Positions 1 to 8,475 of a DNA stretch of 64,000 nucleotides are shown here, piece after piece. Source of the DNA: Sphingorhabdus sp. Alg231-15. Its GTDB lineage: Bacteria; Pseudomonadota; Alphaproteobacteria; Sphingomonadales; Sphingomonadaceae. The translations under genes were made by a program, and so were the position numbers. The stretch is from positions 2,784,001-2,848,000 of the forward strand of contig NZ_LT703001.1 in assembly GCF_900149705.1 (NCBI RefSeq), written 5' to 3'. The notes under the pieces are model-generated. The model did no database searches. It worked only from the letters and a program-made list of their open reading frames with translations, and was not told the DNA's origin. Numbering within the stretch: the stretch's first letter is position 1; each line of letters starts with the position of its first letter.

Positions 1-746
1 GCGATCACCGCAATCGACAGCCAGATCAGCCAGAACCGGTAGTCTTTCAGCGCCACACCCAAGGTGACACCAGTCAGGTTGCCGCTATCGCTCAATATTG
101 CCTTGGGCCGTTCTTCCGGGCGCGGCTCGCGAAACAGGAAATAGCCTAGCGGTAAGGCGACGAAAAGCGGCAAGGCGGCGACAATCGCAAACATCGCTCG
201 CCAGCCATAGTTTTCGATACCCCAAACGGCGAGCTTGGGAACGGTAATCGCTGCGAGGCTGGTGCCTAGCAGCAATATGCCAAGCGCGAGTCCGCGATTT
301 TTGTAAAACCATAAATTGATTGCGCGGCTCCAGCTGACCGGCGTTGAACCAATGCCGATAAGACCGACCAGAACCCATAAAGCATAGTAAATGTAGAGCG
401 TGGATGTGACCTGCGCGGTAGGTGTGAAGGAAATGGCTGCAAAAGACAGACCAAAGGCGAGCAGTGAATAGAGCGCGACTTTCCGCACACCATATTTGTC
501 GGCCAGTGATCCGAAAAACGGTGCCAGCAAAGACGCGATAATGCCGAAAATTGTGATCGGGATTAATATCTGGGTCCGGGTCCAGCCAAATTCTTCAATC
601 AGCGGTTCGACGGTGAAACCGATGACGTTAAACGGTATCGGTGATGCCCCGCAGGCCACACCAAGGACACCTGCCAGCAGGACCTTCCAGCCCATGGCAA
701 ATTCACTCCGCTCGGGATCGTTCACTGATGGTTGTGACATACTCAT
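1..746 (-). CDS. MFS transporter, N-terminal part (runs off window edge)
   Basis: Inner-membrane major facilitator superfamily permease, cut by the left edge; about 248 residues are visible and no stop codon is seen. From the ATG the protein reads MSMSQPSVNDP, a short cytosolic tail, then hydrophobic segments near residues 21-45, 58-80, 90-107, 118-138 and 153-172. The loop GSLADKYGVRK (79-89) between the second and third segments is the classic MFS motif A, and WFYKNRGLALGI (146-157) resembles the monocarboxylate/OFA-type branch. A second in-frame ATG lies two codons in. A degenerate copy of the window's regulatory palindrome lies about 40 bases upstream, so it may take up the substrate or an intermediate of the left-hand regulon. 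Family is secure; substrate is unknown. Confidence 0.85.
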   Translation of the reverse strand, partial: MSMSQPSVNDPERSEFAMGWKVLLAGVLGVACGASPIPFNVIGFTVEPLIEEFGWTRTQILIPITIFGIIASLLAPFFGSLADKYGVRKVALYSLLAFGLSFAAISFTPTAQVTSTLYIYYALWVLVGLIGIGSTPVSWSRAINLWFYKNRGLALGILLLGTSLAAITVPKLAVWGIENYGWRAMFAIVAALPLFVALPLGYFLFREPRPEERPKAILSDSGNLTGVTLGVALKDYRFWLIWLSIAVI

Positions 747-787
747 TGCGCGATTGTGCCTCTCCGATGAATGACAGGCAAGATATG

Positions 788-803
788 ATTGCTCCGGACA
801 TGT
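788..803. promoter_or_regulatory. Degenerate copy of the TTGTCCGGACAA operator
   Basis: The sequence ATTGCTCCGGACATGT keeps the CTCCGGACA centre of the recurring palindrome but matches only 9 of the 12 core positions. It lies about 40 bases upstream of the MFS start, the same placement as the good copies elsewhere. On its own this match would be weak; position raises it slightly. Confidence 0.35.
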
Positions 804-856
804 GCGCCGACATGATTTACGTGCATAGCACCCGGCCTATCGCCTGAAATTAAATA

Positions 857-894
857 TTCCGCTGGCACCGGGCTTGCGCACGGTGCCAGCGGAA
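857..894 (-). terminator. Hairpin downstream of TonB receptor 1
   Basis: A perfect 14-bp stem (TTCCGCTGGCACCG pairing with its complement) closes a 10-base loop, about 35 bases after the receptor stop codon in the direction of its transcription. The following bases on the transcribed strand are A/T-rich (ATATTTAATTT) but not a clean U-run, so termination is probable rather than certain. Confidence 0.6.
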
Positions 895-926
895 AAGGAT
901 ATTTGGGACCTTGCTTCCTTTTGCCG

Positions 927-3464
927 TTAAAAATCAAAGCGCCCTTTGATCAAGAAGGTCCGTGGTGGATTCAGATAGCTGTAATTGGCTAATGTTGATT
1001 CCACCGATTCCTCATCAAAGCAGTTTTTGCACTCTGCCGTAATCGACCAGCCAGACTCGCTTTTCAGCGCCAGTCCGGCATTGACGATCCACCGGTCTTC
1101 CGAAAAGCTACCGGTTATGACATCGCCATTGCCGAGCGTGTTTGATGGGAAAACCGTTCCGGACGGGCCGGTTATCGGCTGATCAAACAGAGTAACTTCG
1201 CTGGTGCCGGTTTCACTGTCGCTGCGCCAGTTAGCGTTGATCGAAGGAACAAGCGACAATCCGCCACCAAATTCGGCGGTATAGCTCGCGCCAATCGCGA
1301 TGGTGAAATCAGGCGTTCTGACGGGTTCGGCGATGCTGCCATCCGGTGCAACAATGCCAACGCCGCAAGAGGCCGCCGTGTCGGCTCCGGCCGCATTGGG
1401 AATCAATCCGCCAGCCAGTTGGGCCTGACAGGCTGCCTGCTGAGCATTGACGGATTGTACGCCGAAGGGGTCGAGCGCAGCGGCATTGCGATCAATACGG
1501 TAATTATCGTCCTGATAGCCCAATGATGCAAAGATATTCAGGCCATCATAGAGCGCTGTGTTAAGTTCGACTTCGATCCCGCGGTTGCGATAATCAGCAA
1601 AATTGCGAGTGATGAAGGCTAGCGATCCATCGGGCCGGATAAAGGCGGAAGGGGTTTGTAAGCCATCGATATCGAGCTGAAAGGCGGTGATATTCAACCG
1701 AACGCGGCGATCAAACAATTCCGATTTGAATCCGGCCTCATAGCTCCATGCCTTTTCAGGACCAAACGGCAGTAGCTCACTGGGCGATGTTCCGCGCGCA
1801 TTCCAACCGCCTGATTTGAAGCCACGGGTAGCGGATGCAAAAATCAGAATGTCATCCGACACGTCATAATTTATCGCAAAGCGCGGGGTCCAGATTTTGA
1901 CATTCTGCTCCTGCGGAATCGCAGCCCCGTTATTCGCAACCAGATTGGCGCTGTCGATACAGGTGCTGGGACCGAATTGAAAAGGCCCAAAGCAGGTATT
2001 CTGTCCCAGAGCATTTGTTCCAACAATCGGTCGATTGTCGCGCACCGCAAAGGTCTTTTCCTCATCTGTGTAACGGATACCGGCAGTCAGCTTCAGTGCG
2101 TCGGTGACATTGAGATCGGCTTGCAAATAGCCGGCCCATGCTGTGGTTTCGTTGCGAATCTCGCGATCCGCAAGAACCAGTGGGAATCCAGCCGGCAGCG
2201 GCGGGAAGGCGAGAGAGAAAATGTCACCAAAGTCGGTGCGGTTATTCTCCTCAAAATAATAGACGCCACCAACGAGATCGATCAGGCCATCGGCCAGCGA
2301 ACCGGTAATTTTGATTTCCTGAGTGAACTGGTCATGTTCGCCCTGATTGGCGATGGTGAAGCCGCCGCTGGTGAAACCGATAACTGGCGGAATTGGTGTC
2401 GAAGTGTTCGGGAGACCACGACCATCGGCGAAGTCGAGAGCAAAATCCTGGCTTAGATCAATGAAGCCGGTGATCAGATTGATCTCAAAATCGCCCAGAT
2501 CGATCTCGAGATTGGAAGAGATAAAATCCATCTCGACTTCGTTACCCAGCCCGAAATCGCTCTTTGGGCCGGTCAAAATACCATTGAAATTGCTGTCCTT
2601 GGTCAGGCCCGTGGTGACAAACCGACCTGAACAGTTGCTGGGATCTGCCGGATCGCAATCAAAGTTCAATATGTTCCCGGCATCGGCATAAGTATGCATG
2701 TAGGAACCGGTCCAGCGGACGGAGTCAGACAATTCTCCGCGGAAGCCCAAGCGCACGCCCCAGCCATCGCTTTCATTGGTGCGCTCTCCGGTGGTCGTGT
2801 TCTGAGCGTAGCCCTCGTCATCCTGGAAATAGCCAGAGACTTTGACGGCGAAGCTGTCCGCCAAAGGTACATCAACCGATGCGCGCACGAGATAGCGTTC
2901 ATAGCTGCCATATCCTGCTTCCACATAGCCGGCAAATTCGTCACCGGGTTCTTTTAGAATCACATTGATGGCGCCGCCGGTTGTATTCCGGCCAAATAAT
3001 GTCCCCTGAGGACCACGAAGCACCTCCAGTCGCTCGACATCGAAAAAGGACAGATTATTGGCATTTTGCCGAGACATGTAGATATCGTCGACATAGGTGC
3101 CGATTGGCGGGTCAAATGTGGCAATGGATTCAGTGTTGCCGATCCCGCGAAGGAAATAGGAGTTGGCTGTGCCCAGGCCGGTATTGTTGAGTCCAACCAG
3201 ATTGGGTACAAATTGTGTCACCTCCAACGCATTGGAAACGCCGCGGGTTTCCAGCTCCTCGGCAGAAAAGGCGCTGATCGCGATGGGGATGTCCTGAACG
3301 CTTTCTTCTCTGCGTTGTGCCGTCACCACAATGACATTCAGTCCGCCTTCCTCGGAAGCCTCCTGATCTGCTGATGATTGTGCATAGGCCGGCGCACCAG
3401 CGAGTGATGCCAATGCCAAACCGAAAATGGTTGAGTTTTTGAATGCAGTTTTGCGCGATATCAT
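927..3464 (-). CDS. TonB-dependent outer-membrane receptor 1
   Basis: Outer-membrane active-transport channel of 845 residues, the usual length for sphingomonad TonB-dependent receptors. It has a Sec signal peptide ending AYA-Q near residue 29, a TonB box-like NVIVVTAQRR near residue 43, a plug domain containing VLRGPQGTLFGRNTTGGAIN, and a long beta-barrel ending in the expected C-terminal Phe (GRFDF). The ATG follows a modest ribosome site (CAGGGAGAC on the coding strand). A palindromic operator lies about 50 bases upstream, and an AACCAATTGGTT palindrome beside a TGCTAACAACC element shared with the LysR promoter lies further upstream. It therefore appears to be under two regulators. Likely role: import of the large substrate or a co-substrate of the cluster. 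The ligand cannot be told from sequence; a siderophore receptor is possible but unsupported by neighbours. Confidence 0.95.
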   Translation of the reverse strand: MISRKTAFKNSTIFGLALASLAGAPAYAQSSADQEASEEGGLNVIVVTAQRREESVQDIPIAISAFSAEELETRGVSNALEVTQFVPNLVGLNNTGLGTANSYFLRGIGNTESIATFDPPIGTYVDDIYMSRQNANNLSFFDVERLEVLRGPQGTLFGRNTTGGAINVILKEPGDEFAGYVEAGYGSYERYLVRASVDVPLADSFAVKVSGYFQDDEGYAQNTTTGERTNESDGWGVRLGFRGELSDSVRWTGSYMHTYADAGNILNFDCDPADPSNCSGRFVTTGLTKDSNFNGILTGPKSDFGLGNEVEMDFISSNLEIDLGDFEINLITGFIDLSQDFALDFADGRGLPNTSTPIPPVIGFTSGGFTIANQGEHDQFTQEIKITGSLADGLIDLVGGVYYFEENNRTDFGDIFSLAFPPLPAGFPLVLADREIRNETTAWAGYLQADLNVTDALKLTAGIRYTDEEKTFAVRDNRPIVGTNALGQNTCFGPFQFGPSTCIDSANLVANNGAAIPQEQNVKIWTPRFAINYDVSDDILIFASATRGFKSGGWNARGTSPSELLPFGPEKAWSYEAGFKSELFDRRVRLNITAFQLDIDGLQTPSAFIRPDGSLAFITRNFADYRNRGIEVELNTALYDGLNIFASLGYQDDNYRIDRNAAALDPFGVQSVNAQQAACQAQLAGGLIPNAAGADTAASCGVGIVAPDGSIAEPVRTPDFTIAIGASYTAEFGGGLSLVPSINANWRSDSETGTSEVTLFDQPITGPSGTVFPSNTLGNGDVITGSFSEDRWIVNAGLALKSESGWSITAECKNCFDEESVESTLANYSYLNPPRTFLIKGRFDF

Positions 3465-3515
3465 TTTTGTCTCCCTGGTTCCCGACAGTCAGAGAATGCG
3501 TGATTCACATCCAAG

Positions 3516-3527
3516 TTGTCCAGACAA
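3516..3527. promoter_or_regulatory. Palindromic operator TTGTCCAGACAA (TonB receptor 1)
   Basis: Eleven of twelve core positions match TTGTCCGGACAA; the one change breaks only the central pair. Flanking AAAT is kept on one side. It lies about 50 bases upstream of TonB receptor 1, a position suited to a repressor overlapping the promoter. Confidence 0.75.
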
Positions 3528-3565
3528 ATTTTAGGAGTCTTGGCTAATCTTCTTGATAGGGGGAA

Positions 3566-3584
3566 TGCTAACAACCAATTGGTT
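3566..3584. promoter_or_regulatory. TGCTAACAACC element plus AACCAATTGGTT palindrome
   Basis: The 11-mer TGCTAACAACC is followed by and overlaps a perfect 12-bp palindrome AACCAATTGGTT. The same 11-mer occurs inverted in the promoter region of the adjacent LysR gene. A further ACAACC lies at 3593-3598. Sharing between the two intergenic regions flanking the LysR gene suggests a LysR binding site; this is inference. Confidence 0.45.
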
Positions 3585-3616
3585 TGTACCTACAACCAGA
3601 AGGATTTTCCGAGTTT

Positions 3617-4606
3617 TTATGGTTTTTCCGCCACAGTGATGCCGCGCAGTTGATTGATGCCAACCACAGCACGGCAGGCGGCGATCAGCTCGTTTTTCAG
3701 GCTCTGGGCCGCCGGTTGCAGCACCGAATTGCGGCGTATGGCGAAATAGGCAGTGCGTGCCACCGGAAACTCGGTACCTTCCACGATATGATATTGTGCA
3801 CGTTCCTCTTCGGTGGCGAACAATTCCTTGGCGAGCAGCATGACCGCATCACTTTGCAACAGGGTTGATTTGGCGAGAATGACGGAGTCCATATCGACAT
3901 ATTTGGCCGGTGGAGAAAGTCCGGCGGCAAGAAACACATTGCAGATGCGCTGCCATTGCATCTGCAGTTGCATGGATACCAGCCATGTCTGTGAAGCCAG
4001 ATCTTCCAGCGTTATATCGGATTTGGATGCCAGCGGATGGTCGCGTCGCATCATGATGACATCGCGGTCTTCGAACATTTCCGTCGCGTCGATTGCATTG
4101 TCGATGTCGAGATCGGTTGGCGGCGCGCTGGCGACAAACTCCACCTCGCCGCGCAACAGCTTCTCGTAAAGGGTTTTGGTGTCTCCCGACGTGATGCTGA
4201 GTGTTACACCCGGTTGTTTTTCACTGAATCGATTGATGACCATTGGAGCAATGCGGGTGAGGAATGACCAGCCGAGGCCGATCCGTACATAGCCTTTGTC
4301 AGCGCCGCGTAATGCGCTGATCTCTGCAGCTGCGAGTCGGCTTTCGGCGGTGATGACCTTGGCTCGGCGCGCCAGGGCATGGCCGAACTGTGTGGGTTCT
4401 GCACCGAACGCCCCCCGTTCGAACAATCGCACGCCAAGTGTTTCTTCCAGTTTCGCGACGCTTTTCGAAACGGCTTGCTGGCTGACATCATTATTGCTCG
4501 CGGCGCGAGAGAAGCTCCCGGTGTCGTAGACCGATAGGAAATGCTGCAATTTCTGCGGGTCCATCGACGGCTTGATGAAGCGTTGGCGCAAGTCGGGCTG
4601 GGTCAT
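3617..4606 (-). CDS. LysR-family transcriptional regulator
   Basis: DNA-binding regulator of 329 residues. The N-terminal winged helix-turn-helix reads KLQHFLSVYDTGSFSRAA...VSQQAVSKSVAKLEETLGVRLFER, a textbook LysR start, followed by a periplasmic-binding-like effector domain (about residues 105-310). The ATG has an AGAGGA ribosome site seven bases away. The protein carries about 14 residues before the MDPQKL that many family members start with, so an internal ATG at 4564 is an alternative. It is divergent from the calycin-like gene and lies directly behind TonB receptor 1, and both flanking intergenic regions carry TGCTAACAACC. It probably senses a small acidic or aromatic inducer, which cannot be identified. 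Confidence 0.93.
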   Translation of the reverse strand: MTQPDLRQRFIKPSMDPQKLQHFLSVYDTGSFSRAASNNDVSQQAVSKSVAKLEETLGVRLFERGAFGAEPTQFGHALARRAKVITAESRLAAAEISALRGADKGYVRIGLGWSFLTRIAPMVINRFSEKQPGVTLSITSGDTKTLYEKLLRGEVEFVASAPPTDLDIDNAIDATEMFEDRDVIMMRRDHPLASKSDITLEDLASQTWLVSMQLQMQWQRICNVFLAAGLSPPAKYVDMDSVILAKSTLLQSDAVMLLAKELFATEEERAQYHIVEGTEFPVARTAYFAIRRNSVLQPAAQSLKNELIAACRAVVGINQLRGITVAEKP

Positions 4607-4660
4607 CCATATTTCCTCTGCAAACCTGTTACAATCAATGGCTGTGCAAAAGCCAAAATA

Positions 4661-4671
4661 GGTTGTTAGCA
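4661..4671. promoter_or_regulatory. Inverted copy of TGCTAACAACC in the LysR divergent promoter
   Basis: GGTTGTTAGCA is the exact reverse complement of the 11-mer upstream of TonB receptor 1. It lies between the LysR gene and the divergent calycin-like gene, where LysR proteins usually bind. An AACCTG half-site about 35 bases away (4623-4628) may be the partner half. Confidence 0.45.
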
Positions 4672-4734
4672 GCCCATTATCACGTCGCCTAACGAATGCG
4701 AAATTTTATCGAGCAACGAGGAATGATCGCTGAG

Positions 4735-5196
4735 ATGGCAAAGAGCAAAGCGATATTGACGGATATCATGCCTGGCATGTTGAAGCATCAAGGCATCTGG
4801 TCTGGGGTCTACCGGCATGTCGACACGGACAATCAGCTGGTCGACCAGCACCAGGCTCGTGTCGAATGCATTTTTCCGCATGACGGTCCCTATGCCTATA
4901 TCCAGAAAAACCTGTTCGAGTGGGAGGATGGCCGGGAATACCGCTCTACCCTGAACGGTGTGCTGCGTGACGGAAAGCTATGGTGGGACAACGAGAATTT
5001 CGACGGTTGTGGCTGGGAGACGGACTTTGGCCTGATCCTTTTGAACCTCAATCGCAAGGATGATCCGGGCGCAAATTTCTATGAGATTATCTGTCTCGGC
5101 GCCAATGGCAGTCATCGAGCACGAACGTGGCACTGGTTCAAGGATGGGCAATTGTTCAAGCGAACTTTGTGCGACGAGCACCGCGTAGCCGACTAA
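4735..5196 (+). CDS. Calycin/lipocalin-like protein (DUF3598-like)
   Basis: Cytosolic protein of about 153 residues with no signal peptide. Features such as GIWSGVYRHVD, ECIFPHDGPYAYIQKNLFEWEDGRE and DGKLWWDNENFDGCGWETD resemble small calycin-fold proteins annotated as DUF3598 or lipocalin-like, often found in sphingomonad catabolic clusters; this is recognition by pattern only. The start at MAKSKAIL is chosen because a GAGGA lies 12 bases upstream; ATGs 12 and 39 bases earlier are alternatives. It is divergent from the LysR gene and probably its target. A ligand-binding or isomerase-like role is possible, but no catalytic residue is evident. Confidence 0.75.
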   Translation: MAKSKAILTDIMPGMLKHQGIWSGVYRHVDTDNQLVDQHQARVECIFPHDGPYAYIQKNLFEWEDGREYRSTLNGVLRDGKLWWDNENFDGCGWETDFGLILLNLNRKDDPGANFYEIICLGANGSHRARTWHWFKDGQLFKRTLCDEHRVAD

Positions 5197-5231
5197 CCAA
5201 TCTGTTGGGGCTTGCGGATCGGCATTGCAAT

Positions 5232-5243
5232 TTGTCCGGACAT
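5232..5243. promoter_or_regulatory. Palindromic operator TTGTCCGGACAT (membrane protein gene)
   Basis: Eleven of twelve core positions match, preceded by AAT as in the best copies. It lies about 45 bases upstream of the next start codon. Confidence 0.75.
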
Positions 5244-5286
5244 ATATGATCATGGGTGATCAGGTAACAAACGGGGGTCCGGCGCG

Positions 5287-5973
5287 ATGACAGAGCTACT
5301 CAATTTTTCCTTTTATCAACTGCTGGTCTTCATCCATATCATTCTATTTGTCCTGTGGCTGGGCGCAGATGTTGGTGTGTTCATGCTGGGTCAGCATTTT
5401 CGCAAGCGAGAGAAATATGACCTGCCGCAGCGGTTGGTCCTGCTGCAACTGCTCGTCAATCTCGATATGACGCCTCGTACAGCCTGGGCCTTGATGGTGC
5501 CGCTGACGATTACGATGGTCGATGCTGGCGGCTGGTGGGAAGTGCCAGTCTGGGGTGTGGCACTCTCCTGGGTAGTTGGTGCTGTCTGGCTATGGTTGGT
5601 CTGGGATGCGCATATCCATGACCAGACCGAGCGGGCCGCGCGGGATCGGAAAATCGAGTTCGTGCTGAAAATCGGCCTGACCCTGTTCTATCTTGGTCTG
5701 GGGATCATCTCGTTGTTGCAAGGCGAGCCATTGATCCCGATATGGCTGGGCACCAAGGCGCTTATGTTCGGCCTTATCTTTGCCGCCGCCATCATGATTG
5801 ATGTCGCGTTCAAGCCGGTCGGACCGCAACTCGGCAAACTAATCGCCGAAGGATCGTCGGATGAGACCGAGATACCGCTACGCAAGACGATGGACACAAC
5901 CCGAATCTGGGTTTGGATTGTCTATCTGTTGCTGCTCGCGACCGCGTTTCTCGGCAATATCAAGCCATTCTAG
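5287..5973 (+). CDS. Multi-pass inner-membrane protein
   Basis: Integral membrane protein of 228 residues. Hydrophobic segments are visible at about 8-33, 64-80, 86-106, 127-145, 152-172 and 207-224, giving six likely helices. The first segment contains FIHIILFVLWLGADVGVF, with a His and an Asp in the membrane as in CopD/DUF2269-type proteins. I do not recognise a specific family with confidence. The start has GGGGGT about ten bases upstream. It forms its own unit behind a palindromic operator and ends near a hairpin shared with the convergent DUF1838 gene. A role in transport or electron transfer is possible but unproven. Confidence 0.85.
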   Translation: MTELLNFSFYQLLVFIHIILFVLWLGADVGVFMLGQHFRKREKYDLPQRLVLLQLLVNLDMTPRTAWALMVPLTITMVDAGGWWEVPVWGVALSWVVGAVWLWLVWDAHIHDQTERAARDRKIEFVLKIGLTLFYLGLGIISLLQGEPLIPIWLGTKALMFGLIFAAAIMIDVAFKPVGPQLGKLIAEGSSDETEIPLRKTMDTTRIWVWIVYLLLLATAFLGNIKPF

Positions 5974-5975
5974 GG

Positions 5976-6005
5976 AAAAAAGGAGGTCGACCAATATGGC
6001 CGACC
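5976..6005 (-). terminator. Rho-independent terminator of the DUF1838 gene
   Basis: Read on the minus strand, GGTCGGCC and GGTCGACC form an 8-bp stem with one G-U pair around an ATATT loop, followed by TCC and a run of six T. It sits in the 60-base gap between two convergent genes. Confidence 0.7.
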
Positions 6006-6033
6006 CCCAGGGAGAAAACTTTTACAGGAAGCG

Positions 6034-6942
6034 CTATTTCTTGTCTTTTTCTGCTGTCCGCTCCGCATCGATCATCTTCTTGAATACCGTCCAGGTGGTC
6101 TCATTTCTGCGCGGATCATCGCCGGGTGGCGGCGCGGTATATTCGGGATAGTTGAGCGCAATCTCATCCTTGATCACGTCGGGCAGCTCATCATAGCTTT
6201 TCAGCTTCGTGCCCATGGCGTTGAAGACCATTTGTCCCTGTCGTCCGCGCATTTTCATCCACGGCATCCAGTCGGAAATGCGTACCCAGCTGATCGCCGG
6301 ATAGGCGGTTGGATTATTGGTATCGAGTATCTCGTCGGCGAGCATGGTGAAGTCGAAAATCTCCATCGCATGATATTTGTTGCCGACATAATCCTGATAA
6401 TCGCCCGCCAGCACATTATGGTAAAAGAGCGGCACTTCAATCGGCATGAACATCCAGTTCCCCTGCTGCCGGATATTGGGTAGCGTATAAGGCGTGCCAT
6501 CGGCGCGGTAGGGATAGTTGGGACGGCTGTTTACCGGATCATTGGCTATTTGCATGACCTTGACCGTCTCACCCGTCCATGGATTATCCCAGGTGCGCAG
6601 GACTTCGTTGGTCTTGGGATCAAGATAGAACATCACTTCGCGGCTGACCTGCCGATAACCGACTCCGCGTTTAGGGTTTTCGATCCGTACACATTGCCGG
6701 ATATTCATGCCTTCACCATTGTACAAATGCCGATCAGGCTCCCCCTGAACACGGGAATAGACTTTACCGGACCAGTGATAGACGGCAGGCACACCATCAG
6801 CAGTACCGCATTGTGTTCGCTTCATGATTTCCAGAGCATCTTCGGGCTTTTTCGGATCAAGGGTCCGCGCTGAAGAAGAGCTGGCAAGAGCAAAAGATGC
6901 CACCATCGTTGCCAAAGCAGTCTGCTTAAAAAATCGATTCAT
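6034..6942 (-). CDS. Secreted DUF1838 family protein
   Basis: Predicted periplasmic protein of 302 residues with a Sec signal (MNRFFKQTALATMVASFALA, cleavage near SSSA-RT). The body (CGTADGVPAVYHWSGKVYSRVQGE, EVMFYLDPKTNEVLRTWDNPWTGETV, PAISWVRISDWMPWMKMRGR) is characteristic of DUF1838, a family without assigned reaction that is frequent in sphingomonads. The ATG is chosen because AGGGAGAA lies seven to nine bases upstream and the signal peptide begins there; the frame stays open much further upstream but that stretch is antisense to the next operon. A perfect operator lies about 70 bases upstream, shared with the divergent CitE-like gene. Lipid or steroid-type ligand binding is a guess. Confidence 0.88.
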   Translation of the reverse strand: MNRFFKQTALATMVASFALASSSSARTLDPKKPEDALEIMKRTQCGTADGVPAVYHWSGKVYSRVQGEPDRHLYNGEGMNIRQCVRIENPKRGVGYRQVSREVMFYLDPKTNEVLRTWDNPWTGETVKVMQIANDPVNSRPNYPYRADGTPYTLPNIRQQGNWMFMPIEVPLFYHNVLAGDYQDYVGNKYHAMEIFDFTMLADEILDTNNPTAYPAISWVRISDWMPWMKMRGRQGQMVFNAMGTKLKSYDELPDVIKDEIALNYPEYTAPPPGDDPRRNETTWTVFKKMIDAERTAEKDKK

Positions 6943-7012
6943 TTCACGCTTCTCCCTAAAAATTGTGCCAAGTGATCTTGGAAATAATTTCACTTTCTGG
7001 TTGACTTTAGAT

Positions 7013-7024
7013 TTGTCCGGACAA
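7013..7024. promoter_or_regulatory. Perfect palindromic operator, DUF1838 / CitE divergent promoter
   Basis: ATTTGTCCGGACAAAT, a perfect 16-bp palindrome including flanks, lies between the two divergent genes, 28 bases before the CitE-like start. One site can serve both directions. Confidence 0.85.
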
Positions 7025-7051
7025 ATTGTGAAGAGGTAATATTGATCGAAC

Positions 7052-7879
7052 ATGATATTGGACCCTATGACCGGTTTTACCAACTTCCTTTTTGTACCTG
7101 CCAATCGGCCTGAACGCTTTGAGAAAGCGGCGAATAGTGGTGCAGATCTCATCTGTATCGATCTCGAAGATTCGGTACCGGCAGAGCAAAAAGACAGCGC
7201 ACGCGAATCTGTGCTGGATGCCCTGAAAACGCTCGATCGGGCAAAAATGGCGGTACGAATCAATGGCCTCAAGACAGCCGCTGGTCTGGCCGACCTGCTC
7301 GCTCTGTCGGCCACCGAACAACTTCCAGCTCTGCTTTTTCTGCCGATGGTCGAAAGTGCGACGGAGGTGGAGATTGCGCATAGCATTTTAGGAGACCGCG
7401 TCGAAGGTTTGATCCCGCTGATCGAAACCGTCAGAGGCCTGCGCGCTGGTGATGCCATTGCTGGCAGTGCAGGTGTGACCGGTATGATGTTCGGTGGAGG
7501 CGATTTTTCGGCGGAACTGGGAACCAAGCTGGAATGGGAGCCGCTGCTCGCGGCGCGGGGTGCTTTCATTCTGTGCTGCGCATCGGCCGCCGTTGCAGCG
7601 ATTGACGTCCCTTATATCGACATGAGCAATGAGGCAGGTTTGGAAGAAGAATCGGCCCGGGCAAAAGCGATGGGCTTTCACGCCAAGGCTGCCATTCATC
7701 CCAAACAGATCGCTCTCATCGCCAAGGCGATGAAGCCGACCGAGGCGGAAGTGGCGGAGGCGATCGACGCAATCAATGCATTTGATGCAGCGGGAGGCAA
7801 AGCGATTAGTTATAATGGGCGTATGTTAGAAGCACCGGTTATGCAACGATACCGGCATATCGCGGCAGCAGCCGGATAG
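7052..7879 (+). CDS. HpcH/HpaI aldolase, CitE-like acyl-CoA lyase
   Basis: Cytosolic lyase of 275 residues from the citrate lyase beta / malyl-CoA lyase group, which split beta-hydroxyacyl-CoAs such as malyl-, citramalyl- or methylmalyl-CoA. Visible motifs are LFVPANRPERFEKAANSGAD, the acidic IDLEDSVP segment, ARESV, VRING, LIETVRG (metal-binding Glu) and MMFGGGDFSAELG, then a C-terminal GFHAKAAIHPKQI. The ATG chosen is 15 bases after AAGAGG; an ATG five codons later (MTGFTNF) is also possible. It opens a plus-strand run with MaoC, an acyl-CoA dehydrogenase and two CoA transferases. With those, a citramalyl-CoA-type cleavage to acetyl-CoA and pyruvate is plausible, but the exact substrate is inferred. 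Confidence 0.9.
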   Translation: MILDPMTGFTNFLFVPANRPERFEKAANSGADLICIDLEDSVPAEQKDSARESVLDALKTLDRAKMAVRINGLKTAAGLADLLALSATEQLPALLFLPMVESATEVEIAHSILGDRVEGLIPLIETVRGLRAGDAIAGSAGVTGMMFGGGDFSAELGTKLEWEPLLAARGAFILCCASAAVAAIDVPYIDMSNEAGLEEESARAKAMGFHAKAAIHPKQIALIAKAMKPTEAEVAEAIDAINAFDAAGGKAISYNGRMLEAPVMQRYRHIAAAAG

Positions 7880-7918
7880 AAAAGAAGATGAGGATGTTTA
7901 ATCAACAAGGACAAATAC

Positions 7919-8428
7919 ATGCGTGATGGAGTGATTGAAGTTAGCCCGGGACGATTCCGTGAGACGTTCGGACGCTATTTTGAGGATTTTGAGGTGGGGC
8001 ATATCTATGAGCATCGTCCTGGCCGGACGATCACCGATACTGACAATGTGCATTTCACCCTGCTGACGATGAACACGCATCCAGCACATTTCGACTATGA
8101 ATTTGCCAAGAAAACCGAATTTGAAAAGCCGCTGGTCTGCTCTCCGCTGACTGTCGCGTTGATGGTCGGGATGAGCGTTTCGGACACCAGCCAGAAAGCA
8201 GTGGCCAATCTGGGTTGGGATAAAATTCGCCTGACCCATCCGCTGTTTCCCGGTGACACACTTTACGCTGAGAGCGAGGTGCTGAACAAAAAAGAATCCG
8301 CGTCACGGCCGGAGCAAGGCATCGTAACCATCAAAACCATTGGGAAAAACCAAGACGACAAAGTTGTGTGTACGTTTGAACGTACCATGCTGATCTGGAA
8401 GCGCGGCTTTGGCGGCGCAGACGATTAA
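7919..8428 (+). CDS. MaoC-like hydratase, mesaconyl-CoA hydratase type
   Basis: Hot-dog fold enoyl-CoA hydratase of 169 residues. It shows the MaoC arrangement GRYFEDFEVGHIYEHRPGRTITDTDNVHFTLLTMNTHPAHFD, with the catalytic Asp/His pair expected in this segment, and a second part LTHPLFPGDTLYAESEV typical of the family. The length and the TMNTHPAHFD segment resemble mesaconyl-CoA hydratase and related single-domain hydratases. The gene follows the CitE-like gene by 39 bases with an AAGGA ribosome site. Hydration here followed by CitE-type cleavage is a consistent pair of steps. The specific acyl group is not shown by the sequence. Confidence 0.9.
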   Translation: MRDGVIEVSPGRFRETFGRYFEDFEVGHIYEHRPGRTITDTDNVHFTLLTMNTHPAHFDYEFAKKTEFEKPLVCSPLTVALMVGMSVSDTSQKAVANLGWDKIRLTHPLFPGDTLYAESEVLNKKESASRPEQGIVTIKTIGKNQDDKVVCTFERTMLIWKRGFGGADD

Positions 8429-8475
8429 ATAAGAGGGGAGGGGACCCCGAATTTGAGACATCAGGAGCGACGATA

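Noticed and set aside
6943-7569. Long N-terminal extension of the DUF1838 gene in the same frame
   Set aside because: The extra stretch is antisense to the CitE-like gene and crosses a perfect operator; the signal peptide and ribosome site mark the true start at 6942.
7907-7916. AGGACAAATA before the MaoC gene
   Set aside because: Only a half-site; it is better explained as the AAGGA ribosome site region of the gene.
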